DNA of 64,000 nt, from NCBI GenBank assembly GCA_003241785.1, contig QFPW01000015.1, positions 1-64,000 on the forward strand, in the 5' to 3' direction. The notes beneath the pieces are model-generated. The model searched no databases. It was not told the origin of the DNA and was given only the letters and a program-made list of their open reading frames with translations. The position numbers and the translations under genes were made by a program. Below, piece by piece: positions 47,677 to 60,031 of this stretch. How positions within the stretch are numbered: position 1 is the first letter of the stretch; each line of letters begins with the position of its first letter. The DNA comes from Rhodovulum sulfidophilum. Its GTDB lineage: Bacteria > Pseudomonadota > Alphaproteobacteria > Rhodobacterales > Rhodobacteraceae.

Positions 47677-47690
47677 TGGAATTCTCCAAT
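47675..47690 (-). promoter_or_regulatory. Hairpin over the ribosome site and start of the RTX gene
   Basis: Read on the gene strand, ATTGGA-gaat-TCCAAT forms a 6-bp stem whose arms contain the GGAG ribosome site and the first two bases of the ATG. The structure could limit translation initiation until opened. The stem is short, so the effect may be small. Confidence 0.45.
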
Positions 47691-47713
47691 ACGGGAAAGA
47701 ATAGATCTTCGTG

Positions 47714-47737
47714 GCGTGACGAGAAAATCAGTCACGC
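47714..47737. promoter_or_regulatory. Dyad operator candidate upstream of the RTX gene
   Basis: GCGTGAC (47714-47720) and GTCACGC (47731-47737) are exact complements ten bases apart, with an AT-rich centre, 38 bp before the RTX start codon. The spacing places the half-sites two helical turns apart centre to centre, as for a dimeric regulator. The protein is unknown and the spacing does not match a CRP/FNR site. Confidence 0.45.
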
Positions 47738-47910
47738 GAGGTCATGATGAAATTCCGCGTTGAGTTCGCGCGGCCAGTCTGCAGCCTGGGTCTTGAACGC
47801 TTGCGTGACCGCGCCGAATCGGCGGTCCGTGGGTCGGGCGACAAATCCTGCCCGTGCCAAAATTTTACCACCCGCGAATCCGGGCGCGCAACGGATTTTT
47901 ATCGGCGAGC

Positions 47911-47938
47911 CGGCGCGCGCCCCGAAATGCGCGCGCCG
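47911..47938 (-). terminator. Terminator after metH
   Basis: CGGCGCGCGC and GCGCGCGCCG form a 10-bp stem with an 8-base loop, 8 bp after the metH stop on the gene strand, followed within 15 bases by an A/T-rich stretch (GATAAAAATCC on the gene strand). Confidence 0.6.
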
Positions 47939-47945
47939 AGGGGCC

Positions 47946-51701
<3,756 letters not shown>

Positions 51702-51870
51702 CTTATTTCCCTGCGAGCAGGTGGGTGACCCCACAATGATGAAAGCCGGCGGTCCGGCGCGCGACTTTACCGCGCCGCGACCGCGCCGTTAAGAGGCAGC
51801 TTGGAGCGCCGCGGCGCTGTTTCAAGACCGGAGCGGCTTCCGGGTGCCCCGGTTAATCCCGCGCACCGCT

Positions 51871-51965
51871 GTCCCGGGCCTGACCCGGGACCTCGACCCC
51901 GACGCGCCACGCCGTTGCGCCCGAGGCGCCGCCCGCAGGCTCGAGGCCCCGGATCAAGTCCGGGG
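51871..51965. repeat. Bipartite palindrome, locus C
   Basis: GTCCCGGG-cctga-CCCGGGAC (51871-51891) and CCCCGGA-tcaag-TCCGGGG (51947-51965) lie in the 395-bp gap between the divergent metH and aldehyde dehydrogenase genes, the intervening DNA starting CCTCGA and ending TCGAGG. The order and loop polarity equal locus A and are the reverse of locus B. The remaining parts of the gap hold the two promoters and no gene. Confidence 0.85.
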
Positions 51966-52096
51966 CGCAGCCTTGACGCGCGGCCCGCGCGGGCCAAGTC
52001 GCGGTTGCGCTCCCGGCGCCCCTGCGACAGGTTGGGCCGGGGTCTGAAAGGGGCTCCCGGCGGCATGCCCCCGGGGCCGGACGAAAGAGACGAGAG

Positions 52097-53530
52097 ATGT
52101 ACAAGGACACGCAGCTTTTCATCGACGGCGCGTGGCGGCCGAGCCTTTCCGGCCGGGCCGACGACGTGGTGAACCCCGCGACCGAGGAGGTGATCGGCAC
52201 CGTGGCGCATGCCGGGATCGCCGATCTCGACCTCGCGCTCGCCGCCGCCGAGCGCGGCTTCGCGGCCTGGCGCGCGGTCTCGGCCTTCGACCGCTACAAG
52301 ATCATGCGCCGCGCCGCCGACATCCTGCGCGCCCGCGCCGACGAGATCGCGCGTCTCATGACGCTGGAGCAGGGCAAGCCGGTCGCCGAATCGAAGGGCG
52401 AGACGCTCGCCGCCGCGGATACCATCGACTGGTTCGCCGAGGAGGCGCGCCGCGCCTATGGCCGGGTCGTGCCCGCGCGGCGCGACGGGGTCCATCAGCT
52501 GGTGATCAAGGAGCCGGTCGGGATCTGCGCCGCCTTCACGCCGTGGAACTTCCCGCTGAACCAGGTGGTGCGCAAGCTCTCCGCCGCGCTCGGCGCCGGC
52601 TGCGCGATCATCGTCAAGGCGCCCGAGGAGACGCCGGCCTCGCCGGCCGAGCTCATCCGCGCCTTCGCCGAGGCGGGCGTGCCCCAGGGCGCGATCGGCC
52701 TCGTCTACGGCGATCCGGCCGAGATCTCCTCCTATCTCATCGCCCATCCGCTGGTGCGCAAGATCTCCTTCACCGGCTCCACGCCGGTCGGCAAGCAGCT
52801 CGCGGCCCTCGCCGGCACGCATATGAAGCGCGCGACGATGGAGCTCGGCGGCCACGCGCCGGCGATCGTCTTCGACGACGCGGACGTCGACCAGGCGAGC
52901 GCGCTGCTCGCCGGGTCGAAGTTCCGCAACGCGGGCCAGGTCTGCGTGTCGCCGACCCGCTTCCTGGTGCAGGAGGGCGTCTACGACCAGTTCGTCGACC
53001 GCTTCGTCGCCGCGGCCGAGCGGATCAGGGTCGGCGACGGGCTGGAGGAGGGCGTGACCATGGGTCCGCTCGCCAACGACCGCCGCCTCGCCGCGATGGA
53101 GGCGCTGGTGGCGGATGCGACCGGGAAGGGCGCCACGCTCCGGACCGGCGGCCGGCGGATCGGCAACAAGGGCTATTTCTTCGAGCCGACCGTGCTCACC
53201 GACGTGCCGATGGAGGCGCGCGCGATGAACGAGGAGCCCTTCGGACCCTTCGCGATGATCGCGCCCTTCGGCGACCTCGAGGAAGCGATCACCGAGGCGA
53301 ACCGGCTGCCCTACGGGCTCGCGAGCTACGCCTTCACCGGCTCGGCCGCGACCGCCGCGCGGCTCGGGACCGGGATCGAGAGCGGCATGGTCACGATCAA
53401 CCACCTCGGCCTCGCGCTGCCGGAGATCCCGTTCGGCGGGATCAAGGATTCCGGCTACGGCAGCGAGGGCGGCACCGAGGCGATGGAGGCCTATTTCAAC
53501 ACCAAGCTCGTCACCCAGGCGGCGTTCTGA
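52097..53530 (+). CDS. NAD(P)-dependent aldehyde dehydrogenase (succinate-semialdehyde / alpha-ketoglutarate-semialdehyde type)
   Basis: A 477-residue aldehyde dehydrogenase. The cofactor region TPWNFPLNQVVRKLSAALGAGC, the general base Glu249 in MELGGHAP and the catalytic Cys283 in GQVCVSPTRF are intact. IKDSGYGSEGG near the C terminus and the overall pattern fit the semialdehyde dehydrogenase group (GabD or ketoglutarate-semialdehyde type). The substrate cannot be fixed without neighbours, because it stands alone between metH (divergent) and an acyltransferase. GACGAGAG precedes the ATG. A 16-bp-stem terminator follows. Confidence 0.88.
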   Translation: MYKDTQLFIDGAWRPSLSGRADDVVNPATEEVIGTVAHAGIADLDLALAAAERGFAAWRAVSAFDRYKIMRRAADILRARADEIARLMTLEQGKPVAESKGETLAAADTIDWFAEEARRAYGRVVPARRDGVHQLVIKEPVGICAAFTPWNFPLNQVVRKLSAALGAGCAIIVKAPEETPASPAELIRAFAEAGVPQGAIGLVYGDPAEISSYLIAHPLVRKISFTGSTPVGKQLAALAGTHMKRATMELGGHAPAIVFDDADVDQASALLAGSKFRNAGQVCVSPTRFLVQEGVYDQFVDRFVAAAERIRVGDGLEEGVTMGPLANDRRLAAMEALVADATGKGATLRTGGRRIGNKGYFFEPTVLTDVPMEARAMNEEPFGPFAMIAPFGDLEEAITEANRLPYGLASYAFTGSAATAARLGTGIESGMVTINHLGLALPEIPFGGIKDSGYGSEGGTEAMEAYFNTKLVTQAAF

Positions 53531-53534
53531 CCCC

Positions 53535-53572
53535 GGCGCCCGCCCGCCGGCTCCGACCGGCGGGCGGGCGCC
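53535..53572 (+). terminator. Long-stem terminator after the aldehyde dehydrogenase
   Basis: GGCGCCCGCCCGCCGG (53535-53550), loop CTCCGA, and the exact complement (53557-53572) make a perfect 16-bp stem starting 5 bp after the stop. It is the longest perfect hairpin I noticed in the window; the T tract is missing. Confidence 0.75.
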
Positions 53573-53669
53573 TCCCGCGGGTCCGAGGGGACAATCCCCT
53601 TCCGTCCCGGGCCGGGCGCGGTGTATCGTCGCGGCCGCGATGCGTGATTGACTGGTTGTGAGTGTTGAG

Positions 53670-55637
53670 ATGAGCGACGCGGCAACGGCCGAAGGCCCAG
53701 CCCCCCGGCCGGGTTCGGCCGCCCCGACCTTCGATACCCCCGGGGCAGCCCGGTCCGGTGTCGCCTTCCGGTACCGCCCCGAGATCGACGGGCTCCGCGC
53801 GCTCGCGATCCTGCCGGTCGTGCTGTTCCACGCGGGTTTCGCCGCCTTTTCCGGCGGTTTCGTCGGCGTCGACGTGTTCTTCGTCATCTCGGGCTATCTC
53901 ATCACCTCGCTGGTAATGCGCGACATCGCCGAGGGGCGGTTCTCGATCCTGACCTTCTACGAGCGGCGGGCGCGGCGGATCCTGCCGGCGATGATCTTCG
54001 TCGTGCTCTGCTCGGTGCCGCTGGCCGCGCGCTTCCTGCTGCCCTCCGAGCTCGCCAATTTCGGCCACAGCGTCACCGCGACGATGGCCTTCGTCGCCAA
54101 TCACTTCTTCCTCGAGCAGGTCGACTATTTCGCACCCCGCGCCGATCTGATGCCGCTCCTGCACATGTGGAGCCTCGCGGTCGAGGAGCAGTACTACCTG
54201 TTCGTGCCGCCGCTGATGTGGCTGCTGTGGCGCCTTGGCGTGCGGATGGGGCTCATGCTGCTGCTGGTCGCGGCGGCGAGCCTCCTGTCGGTGATCGGCG
54301 CCTCGCTCGTGGTGCAGAAATGGCAGGCGGTGGCCTTCTTCATCTTCCCGACGCGCGCCTTCGAGCTCGGCATCGGCTCGATGCTGGCGATCTGGTTCCG
54401 GACCCGCGAGCTGCCGCGCACGCCGGCCAACGGCGCGCTCGGGCTGCTCGGCGTGGCGCTCATTCTCGGCTCGGTGCTGATGATCCCCGAGAACGCGCTG
54501 ATGCCGTCCTACCTCTCGCTGATCCCCTGTCTCGGCGCGGCGCTCATCATCGCCTTCGCGACCGAGGGCACGGCGGCGCGCGCGGTGCTGGCCTCGCGGC
54601 CGCTGGTCGGGATCGGGCTCATCTCCTTCTCCTTCTACCTCTGGCACCAGCCGCTCTTCGCCTTCGCCCGCGCGACGATCGCGCGGCCCTCCGCCGCGCT
54701 GATGGGCGGGCTCGCGGTGCTTTCCGCCCTGCTCGCCATCGTCACCTGGCGCCTCGTCGAGCAGCCGGCGCGGCATGCCCGGATCTCGCGCGCGCGGGTG
54801 CTCGGCCTCGCCGTGGTCGGGCTGGTGGCGACCGGGCTGATCGGCGAGTTCGTCGCGCTCGAGGCGCGGCTCCTGCATCCGCTCGCGGCCGAGGACGCGC
54901 AGCTCGACGTCTCCTTCGAGGAGCGGGGCGAATTCGTGCGCGCGCGCTACAACGCGCTTCCTCACGATTTCGCCGCCGCGACGCCGGGGCAGCCGAAGCT
55001 GCTCATCATCGGCGACAGCTATTCGCAGGACTTCTGGAACATGTCGCTCGCGCGGGGCGCCTTCCAGGGCTGGGCGGTGGCGACGCGCTATATCCCCGCG
55101 GTCTGCCAGACCTATTTCGGCGCCGAGAACGTCGACCGCTTCATCGACCCGTCCGAGCATCGCCGCTGCCGTTTCTACCGCCGCGTCGATCCGTTCGAGG
55201 CGACGGCGCGGGAGGCGGACGTGATCGTCTTCGTGACAAAATGGGACGGCTGGGCCGCCGAGCGGATGGGCGAGAGCGTCGCCGCGCTCAAGCTCGCGCC
55301 GGAGCAGAAGGTGATCGTGGTCGGGTCCAAGGGCTTCGGCGACGTCTTCCTGCCGCGGTACCAGGGCGAGACCGCGGCGGAGCGCGCCGCGATCCGCGTC
55401 ACGCCGGACGAACGCCAGGTCGGCGGCAACCCGATCCTCGCGCGGACCTTCGGCCCGGAGACCTTCGTCGATCTCGCCGGCATGCTCTGCCCGGACGGGT
55501 CCTGCGCGCTCTTCACGCCCGAGGGCGCGCTCATCAGCCACGACGGCGACCATCTGACCGAGACCGGAGCCGACGTGGTCGGGCGGGTGCTCTACGACAG
55601 CCCGGTGCTGCGACCCTATCTCACACCGGCGGATTGA
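53670..55637 (+). CDS. Membrane acyltransferase 3 with C-terminal SGNH domain (OafA type)
   Basis: A 655-residue two-part O-acyltransferase. The membrane part (about 35-400, some ten helices) begins YRPEIDGLRALAILPVVLFHAG with the essential His54, then GVDVFFVISGYLI. The extracytoplasmic SGNH part (about 430-655) has the nucleophile block GDSYSQ starting at residue 448 and the C-terminal DGDH motif with the catalytic Asp and His. Relatives acetylate O-antigen, exopolysaccharide or peptidoglycan sugars, or antibiotics. No polysaccharide genes are adjacent, so the acceptor is unknown. I chose ATG 53670; a GTG at 53658 is also possible, and neither has a strong ribosome site. Confidence 0.9.
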   Translation: MSDAATAEGPAPRPGSAAPTFDTPGAARSGVAFRYRPEIDGLRALAILPVVLFHAGFAAFSGGFVGVDVFFVISGYLITSLVMRDIAEGRFSILTFYERRARRILPAMIFVVLCSVPLAARFLLPSELANFGHSVTATMAFVANHFFLEQVDYFAPRADLMPLLHMWSLAVEEQYYLFVPPLMWLLWRLGVRMGLMLLLVAAASLLSVIGASLVVQKWQAVAFFIFPTRAFELGIGSMLAIWFRTRELPRTPANGALGLLGVALILGSVLMIPENALMPSYLSLIPCLGAALIIAFATEGTAARAVLASRPLVGIGLISFSFYLWHQPLFAFARATIARPSAALMGGLAVLSALLAIVTWRLVEQPARHARISRARVLGLAVVGLVATGLIGEFVALEARLLHPLAAEDAQLDVSFEERGEFVRARYNALPHDFAAATPGQPKLLIIGDSYSQDFWNMSLARGAFQGWAVATRYIPAVCQTYFGAENVDRFIDPSEHRRCRFYRRVDPFEATAREADVIVFVTKWDGWAAERMGESVAALKLAPEQKVIVVGSKGFGDVFLPRYQGETAAERAAIRVTPDERQVGGNPILARTFGPETFVDLAGMLCPDGSCALFTPEGALISHDGDHLTETGADVVGRVLYDSPVLRPYLTPAD

Positions 55638-55704
55638 CGCCCGGCCGCGGCATCGGGCCCGCGGCGATCCTATATCCCCGTGCGATGGCTCGCGGGGGAG
55701 GTGG

Positions 55705-56697
55705 ATGATGGCGGCGACCGGGGATGATCAGCGCGCGGCGGCCACGCCCGAGGCACGCCGGGCGGCGGCGCGCGCAGAGGCGGCGGCCCGCGCGGCGGTG
55801 ATCGCGGCCTCGCGCGCCTATTTCGACGCGCGCCGCGCCAGGGTCGATCCCTTCGTCGACAAATGGTTCTCGGTCCGGGGCAGCCTCAGGCTGCACCGCC
55901 ACGCGCTCGGCTGGGACATCGCCCGGGCGCCGGCCAATCTCGGGCTCGGCCTCGTCCATTTCGGCAGCCGGGTCGGGGCGGGGGCGGCGGATCTGGTCGG
56001 CGCGCGGAAATCGGCGGCCTGGCTGCGCGGGCGCAACGTCCTGCTCGAGACCGACGTGATGCGCGAGGTCGAGCGGCTGGTCACGACCGAGCTCCTGGAG
56101 CTGCCCGACACCGACAAGCCGAGCCGCGACGCGCTCGCCCAGGCGATCCTCGCCGACGCGGAGGTCCGCCGCCTGATCGCCGACGCGCCCGAGATCGGGG
56201 GCGGCGTCGGCCAGAGCGTCGCGGAATACGTCGGCTCCCGCGCCGCCGTGGGCGAGATCACCACGACGCTCGCGACGCTCGGGGCCGGGGCCGCGACCCT
56301 GCAGAAGCTGACCCCCGGCGCGCTCGCGCTCGGGCCCGCGCTCGCCGCCGCGATGGCGCAGAGCGCGGCGATCGCGGCCTTTCCGCTCGGCGCGACGGCG
56401 GGCTCGCTCTGGTACGGGATGTTCCCGGCATCTGCCTCCGGCGCGCTCGTCGCGAGCACGACGGCGGGGCTCATGCTCTCGGCCTCGGTGCTCGCCGCCT
56501 TCGCGGGCGTGATCGCCGATCCGGTGCAGCGCGGGCTCGGCCTCCACCGCCGGCGGCTCCTGAAACTGATCGACGCGCTGGAGCGGCAGTTCGTCGACGG
56601 CGAGGGCGCGGGGTTCGCGGCGCGCGAGCACTACGTCGCGCGGATCCTCGATCTGATGGACGCGACGGTGACCACGGCGCGCGCGCTGCGCGGCTAG
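55705..56697 (+). CDS. Membrane-associated protein of unknown function (DUF6635-like)
   Basis: A 330-residue, very alanine-rich protein. It begins with a charged helix (ATPEARRAAARAEAAARAAVIAASRAYFDARRARVDPFVDKWFS), has a middle region with conserved-looking LRLHRHALGWDIARAPANLGLGLVHFGSR, and hydrophobic helices at about 195-225 and 245-275. I believe it matches the DUF6635 family, with moderate certainty, and no function is known. The ribosome site GCGGGGGAGG precedes the adjacent ATGs at 55705 and 55708. It converges with hutC, the stop codons overlapping by 4 bp. Confidence 0.72.
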   Translation: MMAATGDDQRAAATPEARRAAARAEAAARAAVIAASRAYFDARRARVDPFVDKWFSVRGSLRLHRHALGWDIARAPANLGLGLVHFGSRVGAGAADLVGARKSAAWLRGRNVLLETDVMREVERLVTTELLELPDTDKPSRDALAQAILADAEVRRLIADAPEIGGGVGQSVAEYVGSRAAVGEITTTLATLGAGAATLQKLTPGALALGPALAAAMAQSAAIAAFPLGATAGSLWYGMFPASASGALVASTTAGLMLSASVLAAFAGVIADPVQRGLGLHRRRLLKLIDALERQFVDGEGAGFAAREHYVARILDLMDATVTTARALRG

Positions 56698-57383
56698 GCC
56701 CCGGTCAGCGCGCGGTCATGCGCGACGAGGCGGAAGCCCGCGCCCGGATGCACGAGCCGCGCGCGCGTCACCGGCGCGCTCCCGTTCCAGGTGCGCCGCG
56801 TGACGACGAAGACCGGCGCGCCGGGGTCGATCCCGAGCAGCCGGGCCTCCTCGGCCCGCGCCGCCTCGGCGGTCAGCTCCTGCTCGGCGCGGCTGAACGG
56901 CACCTGGTCGATCAGCCATTCGTTCGGCCCCTCGGCCTCGAAGCTGCGCGCCTCGGCCCCGGGCACCGAGGCGAGGTCGATCCAGCGGTCCTCGAGCTGG
57001 TAGGGCCGGCCGTCGGCGCTGTGGAGACAGAGCAGGCGCAGGCCCGGCCCGCGGAAATCGGCGGGGGCGGGCGGCGCCGTCTCGCGCGCGAGCAGCCGGT
57101 AGCCATAGGAGCGGCCGCCGGCCTCGATCTCGGCGCGGACCTTGGGGATCCTGAGCACGGTCTCGACCGGCCGGCGCTCGACCACGCGGCTGCCGGCGCG
57201 GCGGCGGCGCTCGATCAGCCCCTCGTTGACGAGATCGGCCATCGCCCGCGCGATCGTCGGCCGCGTGACGGCGAATTCGCGCGCCAGCTCCTCCTCGTGC
57301 GGGATCGGGGCGCCGGGCGGCCAGACGCCGGAGGTAATGCGGTCGAGAAGCTCCGCGTGGATCACGCGGTGCTTCGGCGTCAT
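56694..57383 (-). CDS. hutC: Histidine utilisation repressor HutC (GntR/HutC family)
   Basis: A 229-residue repressor. The N-terminal winged helix-turn-helix (MTPKHRVIHAELLDRITSG, then EEELAREFAVTRPTIARAMADLVNEGLIERRRRAGSRV) is followed by a UTRA ligand domain (about 80-229) with RWIDLASVPG, VPFSRAEQEL and FVVTRRTWNGSAPVTRARLVHPG. Urocanate is the expected inducer. It overlaps hutF by 4 bases (ATGA), so it is cotranscribed from the hutF promoter and regulates itself and the hut genes. A palindromic operator candidate lies in the hutF-hutI intergenic region. Confidence 0.93.
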   Translation of the reverse strand: MTPKHRVIHAELLDRITSGVWPPGAPIPHEEELAREFAVTRPTIARAMADLVNEGLIERRRRAGSRVVERRPVETVLRIPKVRAEIEAGGRSYGYRLLARETAPPAPADFRGPGLRLLCLHSADGRPYQLEDRWIDLASVPGAEARSFEAEGPNEWLIDQVPFSRAEQELTAEAARAEEARLLGIDPGAPVFVVTRRTWNGSAPVTRARLVHPGAGFRLVAHDRALTGA

Positions 57384-58741
57384 ATGAGCGCCCTCAGCGT
57401 CGCCATCGTCTCGCGCCAGGCGGCTTCGATGCGGGCGCGCTCGACGTGGCGGCCGTCGCGCACCATGTAGCGCCCGGCCGACCAGACGTCGCGCACCGCG
57501 TTGCGTGGTCCGGCGAAGATGAAGCCGTCGACAAGCTGGCCGTCGTCGAGCGCGATCATCGTCGGATGGTCGCGGTCGAGCGTCAGCATGTCGGCCCAGG
57601 CGCCGACGCGGATGCCGCCGGTGTCGCGCCCGAGCGCCCGGGCGCCGCCCCGGAGCGCCCCGGCGAAGAGCGTGTTGCCGGTCGAGGCCCCGGCGGGGGC
57701 GAGCACGTTGCGGGCGCGGTCGCGCAGCCGCTGCGAATATTCGAGCTGGCGCAGCTCGGGCGCGAGGCCGATCTGGATATTGCTGTCGGTGCCGATGCCG
57801 AAGACGCCGCCGGCCTCGAGGAAGGCGGGGCCGTTGAAGATCCCGTCGCCGAGGCTCGATTCGGTGATCGGGCAGAGGCCCGCGACCGCGCCCGAGACCG
57901 CGAGCTCGCGCGTCTCGGTCTCGGTCATCTGCGTCGCATGGATCAGGCACCAGCCGGCGTCGAGCCCGACTTCCGAGAGCAGGTAGTCGACCGGCCGGGT
58001 GCCGAGCCAGGCCTCGATCTGCGCGACCTCCTCGACCTGCTCGGCGGCGTGGATATGCGTCGGCCCGGGCAGGCGCGCGGATATCAGCTCGCGCAGCTCC
58101 TCGGGCGTCGTCGCGCGCAGCGAATGCGGCGCCGAGCCGATCACCCCGTCGGGCGCCAGTTTCGGCGCGCCCTCGACGAGCGCGAGAAACCGCGCGACGT
58201 CGCAGCCGAAGCGGAGCTGGCCGCCGTTGAGCGGCGCGGCCTCTGCGCCGCCGTAGGTGTAGAGGACGGGCAGGAGCGTGAGCCCGATCCCGGCCGTCGC
58301 GGCCGCCGCCGCGATCCGTTCCGACATCTCGGCCGGATTGTCATAGGCGCCGCCGCCCGGGCGATGGTGCAGGTAGTGGAATTCCGCCACGGCGGCGAAG
58401 CCCGCCTCGACCATCTCCATGAAGGCGAAGGCGGCGATCGCCTCGACCTGATCGGGCGTCAGATGGTCGAGAAACTTGTACATGAGCCGGCGCCAGGTCC
58501 AGAAACTGTCCGGGCTCGGGCCGCGCCGCTCGGTCATGCCGGCCATCGCGCGCTGGAAGGTGTGGCTGTGCAGGTTCGAGGGCGCGGGCAGCAGCGCGCG
58601 CTCGGCGAGCAGGTTGTCGCCGGGCCGGGGCGCGGAATTCGCGTCGAGCGCGACGACGCGCCCATCCTCGATCACCAGGCGGACATCGCGGGCCCAGCCT
58701 TCGGGCAGCAGCGCGAGCGGGGCGAAGAGCGATTGTGGCAC
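57380..58741 (-). CDS. hutF: Formimidoylglutamate deiminase
   Basis: A 453-residue amidohydrolase that deiminates N-formimino-L-glutamate to N-formyl-L-glutamate and ammonia, the five-step version of histidine breakdown. The metal site NLHSHTFQRAMAG, then HIHAAEQ, and the C-terminal GIGTDSNIQI are present. The frame reaches an ATG at 58780, but that lies inside the promoter region. The GTG at 58741 (VPQSLFAPLALLPEGW, with AGG upstream) matches the usual N terminus; a GTG at 58753 is the next choice. No hutG (formylglutamate amidohydrolase) is in the window. Confidence 0.9.
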   Translation of the reverse strand: MPQSLFAPLALLPEGWARDVRLVIEDGRVVALDANSAPRPGDNLLAERALLPAPSNLHSHTFQRAMAGMTERRGPSPDSFWTWRRLMYKFLDHLTPDQVEAIAAFAFMEMVEAGFAAVAEFHYLHHRPGGGAYDNPAEMSERIAAAAATAGIGLTLLPVLYTYGGAEAAPLNGGQLRFGCDVARFLALVEGAPKLAPDGVIGSAPHSLRATTPEELRELISARLPGPTHIHAAEQVEEVAQIEAWLGTRPVDYLLSEVGLDAGWCLIHATQMTETETRELAVSGAVAGLCPITESSLGDGIFNGPAFLEAGGVFGIGTDSNIQIGLAPELRQLEYSQRLRDRARNVLAPAGASTGNTLFAGALRGGARALGRDTGGIRVGAWADMLTLDRDHPTMIALDDGQLVDGFIFAGPRNAVRDVWSAGRYMVRDGRHVERARIEAAWRETMATLRALI

Positions 58742-58758
58742 GGGACGCCTCACGATCG

Positions 58759-58800
58759 TTGACCTGTGGTTAATATGCATTTACATATTCGCGGCGTCAA
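58759..58800. promoter_or_regulatory. Overlapping divergent hut promoters with palindromic HutC operator candidate
   Basis: Toward hutI: TTGACC (58759-58764), 17 bases, TACATA (58782-58787). Toward hutF on the other strand: TTGACG (58800-58795), 17 bases, CATATT (58777-58772). Between and across both lies AATATG-cattta-CATATT (58772-58789), an inverted repeat covering the two -10 elements. A dimeric repressor bound there would block both directions. HutC is the natural candidate. Confidence 0.65.
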
Positions 58801-58828
58801 GTCTGCGACTCCCTGTCGAGGAACTGCG

Positions 58829-60031
58829 ATGGACCGTCCGAATCTCCTGCTGCGCAACGCCACCGCCGCGACCATGGCGGAGGGCTACGGCCTGATCCCG
58901 AACGCGGCCATCGCGGTGCGCGACGGCCGGATCGACTGGGTCGGCCCGGAGGCCGAATTGCCGGACACGTTCGGGGATCTGCCCGACCGCGACCTCGGCG
59001 GCGCCGTGGTGACGCCGGGGCTGATCGACTGTCACACGCATCTGGTCTTCGGCGGCGACCGCGCGCTCGAATTCGAGATGCGGCTCGAAGGCGCGAGCTA
59101 CGAGGCGGTCGCGCGGGCCGGGGGCGGCATCGCCTCGACCGTGCGCGCCACCCGGGCCGCCACCGAGGCCGAATTGCTCGCCGCCGCGCTGCCCCGGCTC
59201 GACGCGCTGCTCGCCGAAGGGGTCACGACGGTCGAGGTGAAGTCCGGCTATGGGCTGGAGCGCGAAGCGGAGCTCAACATGCTGCGCGTGGCGCGCGCGC
59301 TCGGACGGGAGCGGGCGGTCGCGGTGCGGACGAGCTATCTCGGCGCCCACGCGCTGCCGCCCGAATACCGCGAGGATCGCGCCGCCTATCTGCGCGACGT
59401 CTGCCTGCCGACGCTGGAGGCGGCCGCCGAGGCGGGGCTCGTGGACGCGGTCGACGGCTTCTGCGAGGGCATCGCCTTCCTGCCCGACGAGATCGAGCTG
59501 GTCTTCGAGGAGGCGCATACGCTCGGCCTGCCGGTGAAGCTCCACGCCGAGCAGCTCTCGAACCTCGGCGGCGCGGCGCTCGCGGCGCGGCATGGCGCGC
59601 TCTCGGCCGATCATCTCGAATGGCTCGACGAGGCCGGCGTCGTCGCGATGGCGGCGAGCGGCACCGTCGCGGTGCTGCTGCCCGGTGCCTTCTACACACT
59701 GCGCGAGACGAAGCTGCCCCCGGTCGAGGAGCTGCGCGCGAAGGGCGTGCCGATGGCGGTCGCGACCGACTGCAACCCGGGCACCTCGCCGCTCACCTCG
59801 CTCCTGCTCGCGGTCAACATGGCCTGCACCCTGTTCCGGATGACCCCGGAGGAAGCGCTTTCGGGCGTGACGCGCCACGCCGCGAAAGCGCTCGGCCTGT
59901 CGGACCGGGGCATCATCGCCAACGGCTTACGCGCCGATCTTGCCATCTGGAACGTCGCCCACCCGCGCGAGCTCGCCTATCGCATCGGCTTCAACCCGCT
60001 CGCGGAGCGGATCTTCGGAGGTTCGGAATGA
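58829..60031 (+). CDS. hutI: Imidazolonepropionase
   Basis: A 400-residue zinc amidohydrolase that opens the ring of imidazolone-5-propionate to N-formimino-L-glutamate, the substrate of HutF. The metal motif DCHTHLVFGGDR is near residue 70, followed by KSGYGLEREAELNMLR, KLHAEQLSN, and the metal-binding Asp in VATDCNPGTSP. ATG 58829 follows GAGGAA and is preferred over the ATG at 58766, which lies within the promoter. The stop overlaps the start of hutH (ATGA). Confidence 0.95.
   Translation: MDRPNLLLRNATAATMAEGYGLIPNAAIAVRDGRIDWVGPEAELPDTFGDLPDRDLGGAVVTPGLIDCHTHLVFGGDRALEFEMRLEGASYEAVARAGGGIASTVRATRAATEAELLAAALPRLDALLAEGVTTVEVKSGYGLEREAELNMLRVARALGRERAVAVRTSYLGAHALPPEYREDRAAYLRDVCLPTLEAAAEAGLVDAVDGFCEGIAFLPDEIELVFEEAHTLGLPVKLHAEQLSNLGGAALAARHGALSADHLEWLDEAGVVAMAASGTVAVLLPGAFYTLRETKLPPVEELRAKGVPMAVATDCNPGTSPLTSLLLAVNMACTLFRMTPEEALSGVTRHAAKALGLSDRGIIANGLRADLAIWNVAHPRELAYRIGFNPLAERIFGGSE

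Noticed and set aside
51702..51810. SAM-II, SAH or cobalamin riboswitch in the metH leader
   Set aside because: The leader has small GC hairpins, but I could not find the conserved core of any of these classes. A covariance-model scan would be decisive.
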